A stretch of DNA of 43,722 nucleotides from Stutzerimonas chloritidismutans AW-1 (GCF_000495915.1 NZ_AOFQ01000015.1:1-43722); one strand, 5' to 3'; positions 11,155 to 23,419 are shown, counted from the stretch's first letter. Program-made: numbers and translations. The notes: a model not told the origin generated them from the sequence alone.

Positions 11155-12414
11155 ATGAAAACAACATGGTTGAAGACCGCGCTCGCGGTAGCCGTAGGCG
11201 CCCTGTCCACCCAGGCCATGGCCGCCGGTTTTGCCCTCAACGAACAAAGCATCAGCGGCATGGGCACCTCCTTCGCAGGTCGCTCCTCTTCCGCCGACGA
11301 CGCCACCACCCTGTTCGGCAACCCTGCCGGCATGTCCCGCCTAAAGCGTGAGGAAGTCAGCTTCGGTATGGCGGCGATTCATGCGAAGACGGATATCAAA
11401 GACACATCAGCTACCACTGCATTTAGCACACCCGTTAGCGGCAGCAACGATGGCGATATGGTCCCCTTCACCGCCGTTCCGATGGGTTATTACGTCAAAC
11501 CAGTTGATGATAAGTGGGCGTTGGGTATCGGTGTGTATGTACCGTTCGGCCTGATTACCGACTACGAAAGCGGCTTCCAAGGTCGCTACCACGGCGACTA
11601 CAGTGAAGTGCGAGTCATCACCGTGCAGCCAACTGTTAGCTACCGCTTCAACGACAAGCTGTCGGTAGGCTTTGGCCCGACGCTGAACCGAATTGATGGC
11701 GAGCTCCAAAGCGCTGTTTTCACAGGGGCGACTGACGGTCGCGTACAGGTCAAGGGCGACGATACAGCCGTCGGCTTCAATGCCGGCATACTCTACGAAT
11801 TCACCCCGCACACCCGCCTGGGTCTGTCCTATCGCTCGAAAGTCGAATACACCCTTGAAGGTGACACCGAGCTGAAAGAAGGTTTCAGCCCAACTCCGCT
11901 GGGAGGTAAATACGATGCCTCCTTGGATCTGACGACACCCGAGTCCATCGACGTCTCTGTCACGCATGAACTCAATGATCAGTGGACGCTGTATGCCGGT
12001 GCGATGCTGACCCGCTGGAGCCGTTTCGAAGCTATCGTCATTGAAAATGAAGGGCTTTCTTCAACTCCGTTCGACACGATCATCGAAGAACAGGATTGGC
12101 ATGACACCTGGTCCTACGCGCTCGGTGCGGCTTACAAACTGAACCGCGAGTGGACGCTACGTACCGGTCTGGCGTTCGATCAAAGCCCGACCAATAACGA
12201 ACATCGCTCGCCGCGCATTCCTAGCGGTGACCGTACTGCGGTCAGTTTCGGCTTGGCCTGGAACCCTACGGAAGACGTCACCGTCGACCTGGCTTACTCC
12301 TACCTCTGGGAAGAAGACACCAAGGTTCGTCGGGACAGCGCGCGCGGCGTTTACAACGCAGACTACGAAAACAGCGCCCACGGCTTTGGCGCTGCTCTGA
12401 GCTACCGCTTCTGA
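11155..12414 (+). CDS. fadL: FadL-family outer membrane long-chain fatty acid transporter
   Basis: This beta-barrel protein lets hydrophobic compounds (long-chain fatty acids, sometimes aromatic hydrocarbons) cross the outer membrane by lateral diffusion. The 419-aa precursor has a signal peptide ending AMA. The mature protein begins AGFALNEQSISGMGTSFAG, with the typical FadL N-terminal plug and NPAG motif (FGNPAGMSRL). It ends in aromatic LSYRF, the usual outer membrane C-terminal Phe. The ATG at 11155 follows GGAGTAGTAGAACA. Pseudomonads often carry several FadL paralogues, so the substrate is not fixed by sequence. A strong terminator follows. Confidence 0.9.
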   Translation: MKTTWLKTALAVAVGALSTQAMAAGFALNEQSISGMGTSFAGRSSSADDATTLFGNPAGMSRLKREEVSFGMAAIHAKTDIKDTSATTAFSTPVSGSNDGDMVPFTAVPMGYYVKPVDDKWALGIGVYVPFGLITDYESGFQGRYHGDYSEVRVITVQPTVSYRFNDKLSVGFGPTLNRIDGELQSAVFTGATDGRVQVKGDDTAVGFNAGILYEFTPHTRLGLSYRSKVEYTLEGDTELKEGFSPTPLGGKYDASLDLTTPESIDVSVTHELNDQWTLYAGAMLTRWSRFEAIVIENEGLSSTPFDTIIEEQDWHDTWSYALGAAYKLNREWTLRTGLAFDQSPTNNEHRSPRIPSGDRTAVSFGLAWNPTEDVTVDLAYSYLWEEDTKVRRDSARGVYNADYENSAHGFGAALSYRF

Positions 12415-12430
12415 TGTAGCGAAAGAACGA

Positions 12431-12458
12431 AAAAGCCCCGGTCCGCCGGGGCTTTTTT
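12431..12458. terminator. Bidirectional intrinsic terminator
   Basis: A stem of AAAGCCCCGG with CCGGGGCTTT and a 4-nt loop, flanked by A-run and T-run, lies between the convergent fadL (stop 12414) and glutathione peroxidase (stop 12463) genes. It can serve both strands. Confidence 0.93.
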
Positions 12459-12462
12459 GCTT

Positions 12463-13918
<1,456 letters not shown>

Positions 13919-13922
13919 CAGC

Positions 13923-14603
13923 ATGCCGCTGGACAGCGTGGCCCTGGCAGCAATCTGGCTGACCTTCAAACTGGCCAGCGTGACTACGCTGGTCTTGCTG
14001 CTGCTCGGCACGCCCATCGCCTGGTGGCTGGCGCGCACCACTTCGCGCATGAAGGGTCCGATCGGGGCCGTGGTCGCGTTGCCGCTGGTGCTTCCACCGA
14101 CGGTGCTGGGCTTCTATCTGCTAGTGGCCATGGGTCCCAATGGCTTCATCGGCCAGATCACTCAGAGTATTGGGCTCGGCACCCTGCCGTTCACCTTTGC
14201 CGGATTGCTGGTCGGCTCGGTGTTCTACTCGCTGCCGTTCGTGGTGCAGCCCTTGCAGAACGCCTTCGAAGCCATTGGAGAGCGGCCGCTGGAAGCCGCC
14301 GCCACGCTGCGTGCCGGCCCCTGGGACACCTTCTTCAGTGTGGTGCTGCCACTCGCCCGTCCCGGTTTCATAACCGCCAGCATCCTCGGTTTCGCGCATA
14401 CCGTCGGAGAGTTCGGCGTGGTGCTGATGATCGGCGGCAACATTCCGGGGCAGACGCGCGTGGTGTCGGTACAGATCTACGACCATGTCGAAGCCATGGA
14501 GTATGCCCAGGCGCACTGGCTGGCCGGCGGCATGCTGCTGTTCTCATTTCTGGTGCTGCTGGTGCTTTATGGCAGTCGGTTGAAGCAAGGGTGGCGCGGA
14601 TGA
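13923..14603 (+). CDS. modB: Molybdate ABC transporter permease
   Basis: This inner-membrane permease forms the molybdate channel as a dimer. The 226-aa protein has five to six hydrophobic segments. The cytoplasmic EAA loop is near [25 protein letters not shown], which contacts ModC. It begins 4 nt after modA, at the ATG at 13923, and its stop overlaps the modC start (ATGA), indicating a coupled operon. Confidence 0.95.
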   Translation: MPLDSVALAAIWLTFKLASVTTLVLLLLGTPIAWWLARTTSRMKGPIGAVVALPLVLPPTVLGFYLLVAMGPNGFIGQITQSIGLGTLPFTFAGLLVGSVFYSLPFVVQPLQNAFEAIGERPLEAAATLRAGPWDTFFSVVLPLARPGFITASILGFAHTVGEFGVVLMIGGNIPGQTRVVSVQIYDHVEAMEYAQAHWLAGGMLLFSFLVLLVLYGSRLKQGWRG

Positions 14604-15697
14604 GCGGTGCTGCAACCAACAGCGGAATCCATGCACGTTTTTGCCTCGACTATGCCGACTTCAGCCTGGACGTCGATCTGCAATTGCCCGGCCGTGGAGT
14701 GACCGCGCTGTTCGGTCACTCCGGCTCGGGCAAGACCACCCTGCTGCGCTGCGTGGCGGGCCTGGAGCGCTCAGGCCTGGGCCAGCTGACCGTCAATGGC
14801 GAGCGTTGGCAGAACAACGCGCAGAACCTGTTCGTGCCACCGCATCGCCGCTCAATCGGTTATGTGTTTCAGGAGGCCAACCTGTTCGCCCATCTATCGG
14901 TGAGGCGCAATCTGGAGTTCGGCATGCGCCGAGTACCGGCACCACAGCGCCGTGTAGCGCTGGAGCAAGCGGTGGAACTGCTGGGCATCGATCACCTGCT
15001 CGAGCGCATGCCGGATCGGCTTTCCGGCGGCGAGCGCCAGCGTGTCGGTATCGCCCGCGCGCTGCTGACCAGCCCGCGCCTGCTGCTGATGGACGAACCG
15101 CTGGCCGCGCTCGACCTCAAGCGCAAGAGTGAGATCCTGCCTTATCTGGAACGCCTGCATGACGAGCTGGATATCCCCGTGCTCTACGTCAGCCACTCGC
15201 CGGACGAAGTGGCGCGGCTGGCCGACCACGTCGTGCTGCTGGAACAGGGGCGGGCCATCGCTCAGGGCGAACTGCGCGAGACGCTCGCGCGGCTGGACTT
15301 GCCGACCGCCTTCAGCGACGACGCCGGTGTGGTGATCGAAGGCGAGATCGCCAGCCACGACGCCCACTACCACCTCACCCGGCTGACCTTCCCCGGCGGC
15401 GAAGTGCTGGTCTCGCAGCGTCCGGAAGCTCTGGGTCAGCGTCTGCGTTTTCGTGTGCACGCCCGCGACGTGAGCCTGGCGCTGCAGCGCGCCGAAGGCA
15501 GCAGTATCACCAACCTGCTCCCCGCTCGGGTCGAGGCGATGGTCGCGGCCGATACGCCGGCCCACGTACTGATCCGCCTCGATGCCGGCGGCACGCTGCT
15601 GCTGGCACGCATCACCCGGCGCTCGGCCGATCAGCTGGCCATTACGCCCGGTCAGGCGCTTTGGGCGCAGATCAAGACGGTGGCGCTGCTGGGCTGA
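14600..15697 (+). CDS. modC: Molybdate ABC transporter ATPase
   Basis: This ATPase powers molybdate import. The 365-aa protein shows Walker [10 protein letters not shown], the signature [16 protein letters not shown] and Walker B LLLMDEP, with a C-terminal molybdate-binding (TOBE) domain from about residue 290. The ATG at 14600 overlaps the modB stop. A much longer open frame runs upstream through modB but is not coding there. The stop is 6 bp from the convergent RidA-family gene, within a small GAGGC/GCCTC hairpin that may end both transcripts. Confidence 0.96.
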   Translation: MSGAATNSGIHARFCLDYADFSLDVDLQLPGRGVTALFGHSGSGKTTLLRCVAGLERSGLGQLTVNGERWQNNAQNLFVPPHRRSIGYVFQEANLFAHLSVRRNLEFGMRRVPAPQRRVALEQAVELLGIDHLLERMPDRLSGGERQRVGIARALLTSPRLLLMDEPLAALDLKRKSEILPYLERLHDELDIPVLYVSHSPDEVARLADHVVLLEQGRAIAQGELRETLARLDLPTAFSDDAGVVIEGEIASHDAHYHLTRLTFPGGEVLVSQRPEALGQRLRFRVHARDVSLALQRAEGSSITNLLPARVEAMVAADTPAHVLIRLDAGGTLLLARITRRSADQLAITPGQALWAQIKTVALLG

Positions 15698-15703
15698 GGC
15701 GAG

Positions 15704-16108
15704 TTAAGCCTCGGTCGGTTCCGGCAGCTTGGCAATGACCTTGATCTCGAACTGGAAGCCGTAAAGCCAGGTAACCCCGACCGCGGTCAGCGTCGGATGC
15801 GGCGCAGCGCCCCAGTATTCGGGCACGACGCTCCAGACCCGCTCGAAGATCGCCTGCGGATCGACCATGAACACAGTGACGTCGATGACGTCGTCGAAGG
15901 TGCAGCCTGCAGCCCCGAGAATCGCGTTCAGGTTATCGAAGGCGCGCCGCACCTGCGCCTCCAGCTCCGGTTCGGGTGAGCCGTCCTCACGGCTGCCGAC
16001 CTGGCCGGAGACGAACAGCAAGCCATTGGCACGGATGGCCGGGGAATAGCGATTGCGCTCGTAGAGCGCCTGGCGGCCAGGCGGAAAAACAACGTCACGC
16101 GGTGTCAT
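15704..16108 (-). CDS. RidA family protein (YjgF/YER057c/UK114)
   Basis: RidA proteins hydrolyse reactive enamine/imine intermediates made by PLP enzymes; some subfamilies act on other imines. The 134-aa sequence shows NRYSPAIRANGLLFVSGQVG near the start and a VTVFMVDP stretch. It lacks the strict RidA C-terminal motif with Arg105, so it belongs to a divergent Rid subgroup and its substrate is open. The ATG at 16106-16108 follows GGAGG. It is divergent from a LysR gene across 131 bp, which suggests that the regulator controls it. Confidence 0.85.
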   Translation of the reverse strand: MTPRDVVFPPGRQALYERNRYSPAIRANGLLFVSGQVGSREDGSPEPELEAQVRRAFDNLNAILGAAGCTFDDVIDVTVFMVDPQAIFERVWSVVPEYWGAAPHPTLTAVGVTWLYGFQFEIKVIAKLPEPTEA

Positions 16109-16239
16109 GTGCAACCTCCAGCAAGGGTCGGAGCGACCCGATGAATGAAGGCCTCACTGTAGAAGTCGCAAAGCGCTGGATAAACGCGCCAGGTCGCTCA
16201 ACACTATTTGCATAATCCAAACAATCCGCGGGAGTTCAG

Positions 16240-17175
16240 ATGGACCGTTTCGATGCGATGCAGGCCTTCGTTCGCGTGGTGGAGACCGGCAGCTTCACCA
16301 AGGCCGCCGAGACCCTGCGCATCAGCAAGACCAGCGTCACCCAGCAGGTCCAGCAACTCGAGGCGCGGCTTCGCGTCAGGCTGCTCAACCGCACCACGCG
16401 CCGGGTCAACGTGACCGCCGACGGTGCCGCCTATTACGAGCGCGCCCTGCGGCTGCTGGCCGATCTGGACGACGCCGAAACCAGCCTGTCCGCCGCCGCG
16501 GCAGTGCCCCGAGGGCGCTTGCGCGTGGACGTCCCCAGCCCACTGGCGCGGATGATCCTGATTCCGGCATTGCCGGCCTTCTATGCGAAGTATCCGGACA
16601 TCCAGCTGGACATGGGCGTCAGCGACCGGCGGGTGGACCTGATCGGGGAGAACGTGGACTGCGTCGTGCGCGGTGGGGAAATCACCGACCAGTCACTGAT
16701 CGCCCGCCACGTCGGCGACCTGCGCCTTGGCGTCTACGCGGCCCCTGGTTACCTCGAACGCGCCGGCGTGCCGACACATCCGAGCGAGCTGGAAAACAGC
16801 CACCACCGTGTCGTCGGCTTTCTCTGGGCGCGCACCGGCAAACCGACGGCGTACATCATGCAGCGGCAGAACGAGCAGGTTCAGGTGCACGGCCGCTATG
16901 CACTTGCCGTGGACGATGGCAACGCCTGCCTGGCCGCGGGCCTGGCCGGGCTGGGCATCATCTGGCTACCGGAGTACATGGTCAGAACGCACCTGGCCAA
17001 CGGCGAGCTGTTGCCACTGCTGGAAGACTGGCGGCTCGATGAAATGCCGCTGTACCTGGCATTCCCACCGAATCGGCATGTCAGCGCCAAGCTGCGCGTG
17101 TTCATCGATTGGGTCATCGAACTTATGGCGCAGCATGCGCCCGTGCTCGACCGCCGACCGGTGGCCGACCGCTAG
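16240..17175 (+). CDS. LysR family transcriptional regulator
   Basis: This 311-aa protein has an N-terminal winged helix-turn-helix (MDRFDAMQAFVRVVETGSFTKAAETLRISKTSVTQQVQQLE). A C-terminal effector-binding domain follows, with the usual YPDIQLDMGVSDRRVDLI strand. It resembles the DsdC/AaeR-like clade often found beside oxidoreductase or small-enzyme targets. The divergent RidA-family gene is the likely target, which is inference from position. The TAG stop overlaps the cobS stop on the other strand within one CTAG palindrome. Confidence 0.92.
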   Translation: MDRFDAMQAFVRVVETGSFTKAAETLRISKTSVTQQVQQLEARLRVRLLNRTTRRVNVTADGAAYYERALRLLADLDDAETSLSAAAAVPRGRLRVDVPSPLARMILIPALPAFYAKYPDIQLDMGVSDRRVDLIGENVDCVVRGGEITDQSLIARHVGDLRLGVYAAPGYLERAGVPTHPSELENSHHRVVGFLWARTGKPTAYIMQRQNEQVQVHGRYALAVDDGNACLAAGLAGLGIIWLPEYMVRTHLANGELLPLLEDWRLDEMPLYLAFPPNRHVSAKLRVFIDWVIELMAQHAPVLDRRPVADR

Positions 17176-17903
17176 AGCTGCAGCGCCAGCCCTATCAATA
17201 CCGTGCACTCCACCAGTTCCAGCAGCGCGCCGGCGGTATCGCCGGTGGTGCCGCCGAGCCGGCGCAGCATGGCGCGACGCGCCAGCAGGAATGTCACGGC
17301 AGCCAATGACAGGGCGATCAGCCCGCTGCTGCCGAACAGCAAACAACCCACCGCGACCAGTGCCAGTACGCCGCGCGCCCCGCCATGTGGAAGATTCGCC
17401 GCCAGCGCATGACCAAGGCCGCCGGGCCGCACGTATGGCGTGCAGAGAAACAGCGCTGGCAGCGCGGCCCGCCCTAGCACCGGCGCCAGCAACAGTGCGG
17501 AGTACTGTTGCGCCTGGAGCAACGCCAACAGCGCGGTGAATTTAAGCAACAGCAAAAGCACCAGAACCACCACGGCGACCGGGCCGCTGCGCGGGTCCTT
17601 CATGATCTGCAGCGTGCGGCCGCGGTCGCCGAAGCCACCCAGCCAGGCGTCGGCGCTGTCGGCCAGACCATCGAGGTGCAAGGCGCCGGTCAGCGCGACC
17701 CAGAGGGTGAGCAGCAAGACCGCCTGTAACAGCGGTGCAGCCCCATCCAGCACAAACGCGGCCAAACCGAGCAACGCGCCGAGCAACAGACCGACCACGG
17801 GGTAATACAGCAACGAACGACCCTGCTGCTCTGGCTCCGGCATTGCCGGCAAGCGGATCGGCAGGCTGGTGAGAAATTGCAGGGCGATCAATAGCGGCAG
17901 CAT
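17172..17903 (-). CDS. cobS: Adenosylcobinamide-GDP ribazoletransferase (cobalamin synthase)
   Basis: This inner-membrane enzyme joins alpha-ribazole (or its phosphate) to adenosylcobinamide-GDP, the last assembly step of the nucleotide loop. The 243-aa protein is strongly hydrophobic with about six to seven membrane segments. It carries the family motif LHLDGLADSADAWLGG and DPRSGPVAVV. It is the last gene of the cobalamin operon, 9 nt after cobC, and ends convergent with the LysR gene with overlapping stops. Confidence 0.95.
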   Translation of the reverse strand: MLPLLIALQFLTSLPIRLPAMPEPEQQGRSLLYYPVVGLLLGALLGLAAFVLDGAAPLLQAVLLLTLWVALTGALHLDGLADSADAWLGGFGDRGRTLQIMKDPRSGPVAVVVLVLLLLLKFTALLALLQAQQYSALLLAPVLGRAALPALFLCTPYVRPGGLGHALAANLPHGGARGVLALVAVGCLLFGSSGLIALSLAAVTFLLARRAMLRRLGGTTGDTAGALLELVECTVLIGLALQL

Positions 17904-17912
17904 CGGCAGGTC

Positions 17913-18491
17913 CTATACCTCGACGGCGGCCGGTTCGCCCGCCGGAGAAGCGTTGAGCGGCAGCAACTCACCGTGGGCCACCACCACATCCAGCAGCCGC
18001 TCCCTTGGCAAGCCCCGCGCATGCGCCAGCAGCAGGCGCATCACGCCGGCATGACAGATGACCAACAGCCGCCGGCCGGCAAAGCGCTGCCCAAGGCAGT
18101 CGATGGCAGCCAGCACGCGCGCCTCGAACTGCGCCAGCGGCTCACCGCCAGGCGGCGTAAAACCATAGGGATCGGCCCAGAACAGGCCGAGCGCCTCGGC
18201 GCTGTGCTGCATCAGATCGGCGGCGCTATGGCCTTCCCAGTCGCCAAAATGCAACTCGCGCAGATCCGGCTCCAGCTGCAGCGGCAGGCCGTGCTGTGTG
18301 GCGATCTCGTGCGCGAAGGCGGCACAGCGCTGCAGCGGCGAGCTGACCAGCACGTCCCAGGGACCGGCGCCAGCAACCGCATCGCGCATCTGCTGCCAGC
18401 CACGCTCAGTCAGCGCATCGTCGAGGCTGCCGCGAAAGCCACCGCCCTGCTCGGTCTCGCCATGGCGCAGCAAATCGATGCTCGTGATCAT
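17913..18491 (-). CDS. cobC: Alpha-ribazole phosphatase (histidine phosphatase family)
   Basis: This enzyme dephosphorylates alpha-ribazole-5'-phosphate or adenosylcobalamin-5'-phosphate in nucleotide loop assembly. The 192-aa protein has the histidine phosphatase signature [11 protein letters not shown] at the N-terminus and the second catalytic His in VICHAGVMR. The symbol follows Salmonella usage; in Pseudomonas nomenclature cobC means the aminotransferase-like gene. The ATG overlaps the cobT stop (ATGA at 18488-18491). Confidence 0.92.
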   Translation of the reverse strand: MITSIDLLRHGETEQGGGFRGSLDDALTERGWQQMRDAVAGAGPWDVLVSSPLQRCAAFAHEIATQHGLPLQLEPDLRELHFGDWEGHSAADLMQHSAEALGLFWADPYGFTPPGGEPLAQFEARVLAAIDCLGQRFAGRRLLVICHAGVMRLLLAHARGLPRERLLDVVVAHGELLPLNASPAGEPAAVEV

Positions 18492-19537
18492 GCAGTTCGG
18501 CCCGAAATTTCGGCTTCGGCGAACGTCGCCATGTCGTTGTGCAGTGCGCAGGCCTGCTGCAACAACGGCACCGCCAGCGCCGCCCCGCTGCCTTCACCCA
18601 GGCGCAAGCCGAGATCGAGCAACGGCACGGCGCCAAGTGCTTCCAGCACCGCCAGATGGCCGGGCTCGGCAGAACGATGGGCGAAGATCAACCAAGGTCG
18701 ACAGGCCGGATTCAGCCGCACCGCACAGAGCGCGGCAGCGCTGCAGATAAAGCCGTCGACCAGTACCGCAATGCCCAGCTGCGCGCAGCGCAGATAGGCC
18801 CCCGCCAGCGCCGCGATCTCGAAACCACCCAGTCGGCGCAAGGCTTCAAGCGGCGCGACACAATGCTCGGCGTGCAGCCGAACCGCGTCCTGAATCACCT
18901 GAACCTTGTGTCGAACACCGGCCAGATCGAGCCCGGTGCCCGGCCCGACCAGGGTCAACGGCGAGCGCGGCAGCAGCACAGCGGCCAAGGCACTGGCGCT
19001 GGTGGTGTTGCCGATGCCCATTTCGCCACCGATGAACAGCTGGGCAGAACCCTCCGCAGCACACTGCGCGCTGTCGCGTCCGGCTGCCAGGGCCAGACGC
19101 ATTTGCTCGTCACTCATCGCCGCTTCGCGAGCCAGGTTGGCCGTGCCGGGGCCGAGTCGCAAATGGCTCACGCCAGCCAGTTGTAGCGGTTCCACCGTGC
19201 CGAGGTCGATCACCTCCAGCGGCGCGCACAGGCGCTTCGACAACACGCTCAGTGCAGCCCCGCCGCCGACGAAATTGCGCAGCATCTGCCCGGTCACCGA
19301 TTGCGGATACGCCGAAACGCCCTCCACCACCACGCCATGGTCGCCGGCGAACACGCTGACATGCAGGCGCTCGACCTGCGGCCGCTCGCTGCCCTGCATG
19401 GCTGCCAGCGACACCGCCAGGGCTTCGAGCTGGCCGAGCGCACCACGTGGCTTGGTCAACTGGTCCTGGCGCGCCAATGCCTGGGCGCGAACGGATTCAT
19501 CCAGCATCTGGCATGGCTCGTTCCACCACTCGTGCAT
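18488..19537 (-). CDS. cobT: Nicotinate-nucleotide-dimethylbenzimidazole phosphoribosyltransferase
   Basis: This enzyme makes alpha-ribazole-5'-phosphate from nicotinate mononucleotide and dimethylbenzimidazole. The 349-aa protein shows [31 protein letters not shown] and [11 protein letters not shown], the last containing the Glu equivalent to the catalytic Glu317 of the Salmonella enzyme. The start is the ATG at 19535-19537, preceded by GAAGGA; a TTG immediately before it is also possible. BluB, encoded in the same operon, supplies the base. Confidence 0.96.
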   Translation of the reverse strand: MHEWWNEPCQMLDESVRAQALARQDQLTKPRGALGQLEALAVSLAAMQGSERPQVERLHVSVFAGDHGVVVEGVSAYPQSVTGQMLRNFVGGGAALSVLSKRLCAPLEVIDLGTVEPLQLAGVSHLRLGPGTANLAREAAMSDEQMRLALAAGRDSAQCAAEGSAQLFIGGEMGIGNTTSASALAAVLLPRSPLTLVGPGTGLDLAGVRHKVQVIQDAVRLHAEHCVAPLEALRRLGGFEIAALAGAYLRCAQLGIAVLVDGFICSAAALCAVRLNPACRPWLIFAHRSAEPGHLAVLEALGAVPLLDLGLRLGEGSGAALAVPLLQQACALHNDMATFAEAEISGRTA

Positions 19538-19550
19538 CAATGCGCTTCCT

Positions 19551-20069
19551 TCAATGTGCGTTCTTCAATGTCATGGGCAGCCCGGCGACCATAAAGGTCA
19601 CCCGCTGCGCCCGTTCCGCCACGGCCTGGTGCACCCAGCCGGCCTCGTCCACATAGCGACGGGTCAGCTCGCCCAGCGGCACCACGCCGAGGCCGGTCTC
19701 GTTGCTGACCAGCAGGATCCGCCCCGGCAGCCCGTCCAGGCATTCGAGCAGGGCATCACGCTCCTCGGCGAGCCGCGCCGCGTCGTCCAGCATCAGCAGG
19801 TTGGTTAGCCAGAGGGTCAGGCAGTCGACCAGCAGGCAGCGATTCGCGGCAGCCTGCTCGCGCAGCACCCGCACCAGTTGCAGGGGTTCTTCGACCAGTG
19901 TCCAGTGCGCCGGGCGCCGCTCACGGTGATGGGCGATGCGCTCGGTCATCTCGCCGTCCAGCGGCTGGCTGGTGGCGATATAGGTAACCGCCAGGCCGCT
20001 ATCGGCAGCCAGACGCTCGGCAAAGCGGCTCTTGCCCGAGCGGGCGCCGCCAAGAATCAGTTCCAGCAT
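19551..20069 (-). CDS. cobU: Adenosylcobinamide kinase/adenosylcobinamide-phosphate guanylyltransferase
   Basis: This bifunctional enzyme phosphorylates adenosylcobinamide and attaches GMP to give adenosylcobinamide-GDP. The 172-aa protein has a P-loop GGARSGKS at 7-14 and HHRERRP, which contains the His expected to be guanylylated. [11 protein letters not shown] and [10 protein letters not shown] are also typical. It is called cobP in Pseudomonas. It lies 2 nt after cobQ. Confidence 0.96.
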   Translation of the reverse strand: MLELILGGARSGKSRFAERLAADSGLAVTYIATSQPLDGEMTERIAHHRERRPAHWTLVEEPLQLVRVLREQAAANRCLLVDCLTLWLTNLLMLDDAARLAEERDALLECLDGLPGRILLVSNETGLGVVPLGELTRRYVDEAGWVHQAVAERAQRVTFMVAGLPMTLKNAH

Positions 20070-20071
20070 GC

Positions 20072-21529
20072 TCAGTCTTCCAGCCCGCAGAGCGCGCGTA
20101 ACCGCGCGGTATCCAGATGTGTCTCGACCAAATCGGCGAGGCGCTCGATGTCGCGCTCGCGCAGCGCGTGGTAGTCGACAGTTTCCACCGCATCGAGGCC
20201 TGCCCAGCGCAGCAGCGCAGCACAGACCTCGGGCCCCTCGAACAGGCCGTGCAGATAGGTGCCGAGCACCTGCCCGTCGGCGCTGATGGCGCCATCGCAG
20301 CGGCCGTCGTCGAGCTGCACCGCTGGCTGCTCGAGCGCCGGGCCGCTGCTGACGCCGGCATGAATCTCGTAGCCGCTGACCGGCACGCCGCCCGGCAGCA
20401 ACCGGCCGGTGACGTTACGCAGCTGCTTGTCTGCCTCAAGAACCGTGTCGATATCCAGCAGCCCGAGCGCCTCGCTCTCCCCCGCCGGACCTTCCAGCCC
20501 GAGCGGATCAACAATGCGCGTGCCGAGCATCTGCAGGCCGCCACAGATGCCCAGCAATTTGCCGCCGTAGCGCAGGTGCTTCTGGATTGCTGCTTCCCAG
20601 CCGTTGGCGCGCAGCCAGGTGAGGTCGGCGCGCACGCTTTTCGAGCCGGGCAGGATGATCAGATCGGCAGGCGGCACCGGCTGCCCGGGACCGACGAACT
20701 GCAGGTCGACCTGCGGGTGCAGGCGCAGCGGGTCGAAGTCGGTGTGGTTGCTGATGCGCGGCAGCACCGGCACCACCACCGTCAGCGCGTCGCCGGCCTT
20801 GCCGGACTGGCGCACGTCGATGGCATCCTCCGCTTCCAGATGGAAATCCATCAGGTACGGCAGCACGCCCAGTACCGGCTTGCCGGTGCGTTGCTCCAGC
20901 CAGTCGAGACCGGGCTGCAACAGCGCAATGTCGCCACGAAAACGGTTGATGACGAAGCCCTGAACCCGCGCCTGCTCGCTTTCCGAGAGCAACGCCAGGG
21001 TGCCGACCAGATGGGCGAACACCCCACCCTTGTCGATATCGGCGATCAGGATCACCGGGCAATCCACCGCCTCGGCGAAGCCCATGTTGGCGATATCGCC
21101 GGCGCGCAGATTGATCTCCGCAGGCGAACCGGCGCCCTCGACCATCACCACGCGATACGCAGCGGACAGCCGCCGGTGCGAGTCGAGCACGGCCTGCAAC
21201 GCGACGCGTTTGTAGTCGTGGTAGGCAACGGCATCCATGCTGGTCACCGCGCGGCCATGGACGATCACCTGGGCCCCGATGTCGCTGTTGGGCTTCAGGA
21301 GCACCGGGTTCATGTCGGTGTGCGGCGCAAGGTTGGCGGCCTGCGCCTGTACCGCCTGGGCACGGCCGATTTCGCCGCCGTCGGCGGTCACCGCGCTGTT
21401 GAGCGCCATGTTCTGCGGCTTGAACGGCACCACCGCGATACCCTGGCGCGCCAGCCAGCGGCACAACGCGGTCACCAGCGTGCTCTTGCCGGCGTCGAAC
21501 GTGGTGCCCTGCACCATCAGCGTGGTCAT
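20072..21529 (-). CDS. cobQ: Cobyric acid synthase
   Basis: This ATP-dependent enzyme amidates adenosylcobyrinic a,c-diamide at positions b, d, e and g, with glutamine as donor. The 485-aa protein has an N-terminal P-loop ([20 protein letters not shown]) and a C-terminal class I glutamine amidotransferase domain. The nucleophile is in [10 protein letters not shown], and [10 protein letters not shown] follows. The ATG at 21527-21529 overlaps the upstream stop (ATGA). A longer in-frame start would run into the upstream gene and has no family similarity. Confidence 0.96.
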   Translation of the reverse strand: MTTLMVQGTTFDAGKSTLVTALCRWLARQGIAVVPFKPQNMALNSAVTADGGEIGRAQAVQAQAANLAPHTDMNPVLLKPNSDIGAQVIVHGRAVTSMDAVAYHDYKRVALQAVLDSHRRLSAAYRVVMVEGAGSPAEINLRAGDIANMGFAEAVDCPVILIADIDKGGVFAHLVGTLALLSESEQARVQGFVINRFRGDIALLQPGLDWLEQRTGKPVLGVLPYLMDFHLEAEDAIDVRQSGKAGDALTVVVPVLPRISNHTDFDPLRLHPQVDLQFVGPGQPVPPADLIILPGSKSVRADLTWLRANGWEAAIQKHLRYGGKLLGICGGLQMLGTRIVDPLGLEGPAGESEALGLLDIDTVLEADKQLRNVTGRLLPGGVPVSGYEIHAGVSSGPALEQPAVQLDDGRCDGAISADGQVLGTYLHGLFEGPEVCAALLRWAGLDAVETVDYHALRERDIERLADLVETHLDTARLRALCGLED

Positions 21530-22515
21530 GAATGTTGCTCCCGATAGGCCTGCAGTGCATGGTCCAGACGTTGCCAACCGGCGTCGGTCGGCAGCCCGAA
21601 ACGCAGGCTGGATGGCTGTGCGAACAGCCGGGTGAGGATGCCGCGACGGGCGAGAAAGTCATGCAAGAGCGCAGCGTCGTCGCTGACCCACCACTGGAAC
21701 AGTGCGCAGCCGCCCAGCGGCGCAAGGCCATGGCGGCGTAGCAGGTCGGTCAGACGCTGGCCGTCGCAGTGCAGGCATTCGCGCTGGCGCTGCTGAGCAG
21801 ACTGATCAGCCAGCAGCACTGCGCCCAGCTGCCGCGTCGGGCCATTCACCGCCCAGGGGCCGAGCAGCCTGGCGAGCGAACGCAGCAGGCCAGTGTAGGC
21901 AAGTACGAAACCCAGTCTCGCGCCGGCCAGGCCAAAGAATTTGCCGAACGAGCGCAGCACGATCAGTCCGGGCAGATGGCTGTGCTCGGCCAGACTGTGC
22001 TGCGGCGTGCAGTCCATGAACGCCTCGTCCACCACCAACCAGCCGCCGTAGGCCGCCAGCTCACTGCGCCATTCCAGCAGGCGCTGCGGCGCAATCAGCT
22101 GGCCGGTGGGATTGTTCGGATTGACCACCACCAGCACGTCGAGCTGCTCCAGCGCACGCGGCACGCTGGCCTCGCAGAGTTCGACGACCCGATGGCCGAG
22201 GCGGCGCCAGGCCTCGGCGTGCTCGGCGTAACAGGGCGAAACGATGCCGACCCGCGCCAGCCCGCGCAGACGCGGCAAGGCCTGAATGGCACTCTGCGAA
22301 CCGGCCACCGGCAACACTGCACGCGCGCCGTAGTACTGCCGCGCCGCCGCTTCCAGGCCATCGTCGGGCTCCGGCAGACGTGTCCAGGCGCAGCTGGAAA
22401 TGCTCGGCAACGGCGGATGATAGGGGGCGATGCCAGTGGACAGGTCGAGCCAATCCGAGAGCGGAATGCCGTAGCGCTGTGCGGCTGCGCGCAAACGTCC
22501 ACCGTGCTCAAGCAT
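21526..22515 (-). CDS. cobD: Threonine-phosphate decarboxylase (CobD of Salmonella, CobC of Pseudomonas)
   Basis: This PLP aminotransferase-fold enzyme decarboxylates L-threonine-phosphate to (R)-1-amino-2-propanol phosphate, the linker between corrin ring and nucleotide. The 329-aa protein shows the [13 protein letters not shown] start motif, [12 protein letters not shown] and [18 protein letters not shown], which holds the PLP lysine. I chose the ATG at 22513-22515 because the product then begins [12 protein letters not shown], as in the family. It overlaps the end of cbiB by 8 bp. Confidence 0.93.
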   Translation of the reverse strand: MLEHGGRLRAAAQRYGIPLSDWLDLSTGIAPYHPPLPSISSCAWTRLPEPDDGLEAAARQYYGARAVLPVAGSQSAIQALPRLRGLARVGIVSPCYAEHAEAWRRLGHRVVELCEASVPRALEQLDVLVVVNPNNPTGQLIAPQRLLEWRSELAAYGGWLVVDEAFMDCTPQHSLAEHSHLPGLIVLRSFGKFFGLAGARLGFVLAYTGLLRSLARLLGPWAVNGPTRQLGAVLLADQSAQQRQRECLHCDGQRLTDLLRRHGLAPLGGCALFQWWVSDDAALLHDFLARRGILTRLFAQPSSLRFGLPTDAGWQRLDHALQAYREQHS

Positions 22516-23419
22516 AGAGCCAGCCACCAAACAGCAGGGCCAGCAGCCAGACACCGACGCCAGCCCAGACCAGGTCCAGCGCATGTTCGATATGCCGCGC
22601 CTGTGGCGCCTGGCCCCGCCCTAGCTCGGGCCGCGCGTGGACTTCACCGTGATAGATGGCGGAGCCACCTAACACCACACCCAGCGCTCCGGCGCCTGAG
22701 GCCATGACCGGACCGGCGTTGGGGCTGTCCCACAAGGGCGCCTGGGTGCGCCAGCAACGCAGCGCGCGGCGGGTGCGCCCGAGCAATGCGTAGGTCAGCG
22801 CGACCAGCCGTGCCGGCACGTAGTTGAGCACGTCGTCGATGCGCGCCGCGGCCCAGCCGAAGCGCTCGAAGCGCGCGTTGCGATAGCCCCACATGGCGTC
22901 CAGCGTATTGCTCAGGCGATACAGCACCACACCTGGCGCGCCCGCGACGATGAACCAGAACAGCGCGGCGAACACCGCGTCGCTGCCGTTCTCCAGCACC
23001 GACTCGGTGGCCGCACGGGCCACGCCCTCCTCGTCCAGCTGCGTGGTGTCGCGGCTGACGATCCAGCCGACGCGGCGGCGTGCCTCGGGCAGATCATGCC
23101 GCCACAGCGCCTGCGCCACCGGCAGTGCATGCTCGCCCAGACTGCGCAGGCCCAGGGCCAGATAGAGCAGAACGATCTCCACCAGCCAGCCGACGGTCGG
23201 TAACAGGCTGAGCAGCCAGGCCAGCAAGGTCAGCGGTAGCACCGCCAGGCACCAGGCGGTCACCCCGTGGCTGCGCCAGCCGCGCGCCGCAGATCCGTTG
23301 AAATGCTGCTCCAGGCGATCGGCCAGGCGACCGAAGGCTACCAGTGGATGTGCCCGCTTCGGCTCGCCGAGCAACGCATCCAGCAGCAGCGCCGCGCTAA
23401 CGGTGAGGAACAGACTCAC
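22508..23419 (-). CDS. cbiB: Adenosylcobinamide-phosphate synthase
   Basis: This membrane enzyme attaches aminopropanol (phosphate) to adenosylcobyric acid, giving adenosylcobinamide (phosphate). The 303-aa protein is an integral membrane protein with four or more hydrophobic segments. It has the family motifs [38 protein letters not shown] and [27 protein letters not shown]. It is called cobD in Pseudomonas. Its ATG overlaps the preceding gene's stop (ATGA). Confidence 0.95.
   Translation of the reverse strand: MSLFLTVSAALLLDALLGEPKRAHPLVAFGRLADRLEQHFNGSAARGWRSHGVTAWCLAVLPLTLLAWLLSLLPTVGWLVEIVLLYLALGLRSLGEHALPVAQALWRHDLPEARRRVGWIVSRDTTQLDEEGVARAATESVLENGSDAVFAALFWFIVAGAPGVVLYRLSNTLDAMWGYRNARFERFGWAAARIDDVLNYVPARLVALTYALLGRTRRALRCWRTQAPLWDSPNAGPVMASGAGALGVVLGGSAIYHGEVHARPELGRGQAPQARHIEHALDLVWAGVGVWLLALLFGGWLYA

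Noticed and set aside
19535..19580. Short near-repeat around the cobT start (TTCAATG and TGCG motifs)
   Set aside because: Two imperfect copies under 15 bp; too short to interpret.
20117..21547. Long plus-strand frame opposite cobQ
   Set aside because: It mirrors a well-supported gene; composition is Gln/Arg/His-rich with no motif or ribosome binding site of note.
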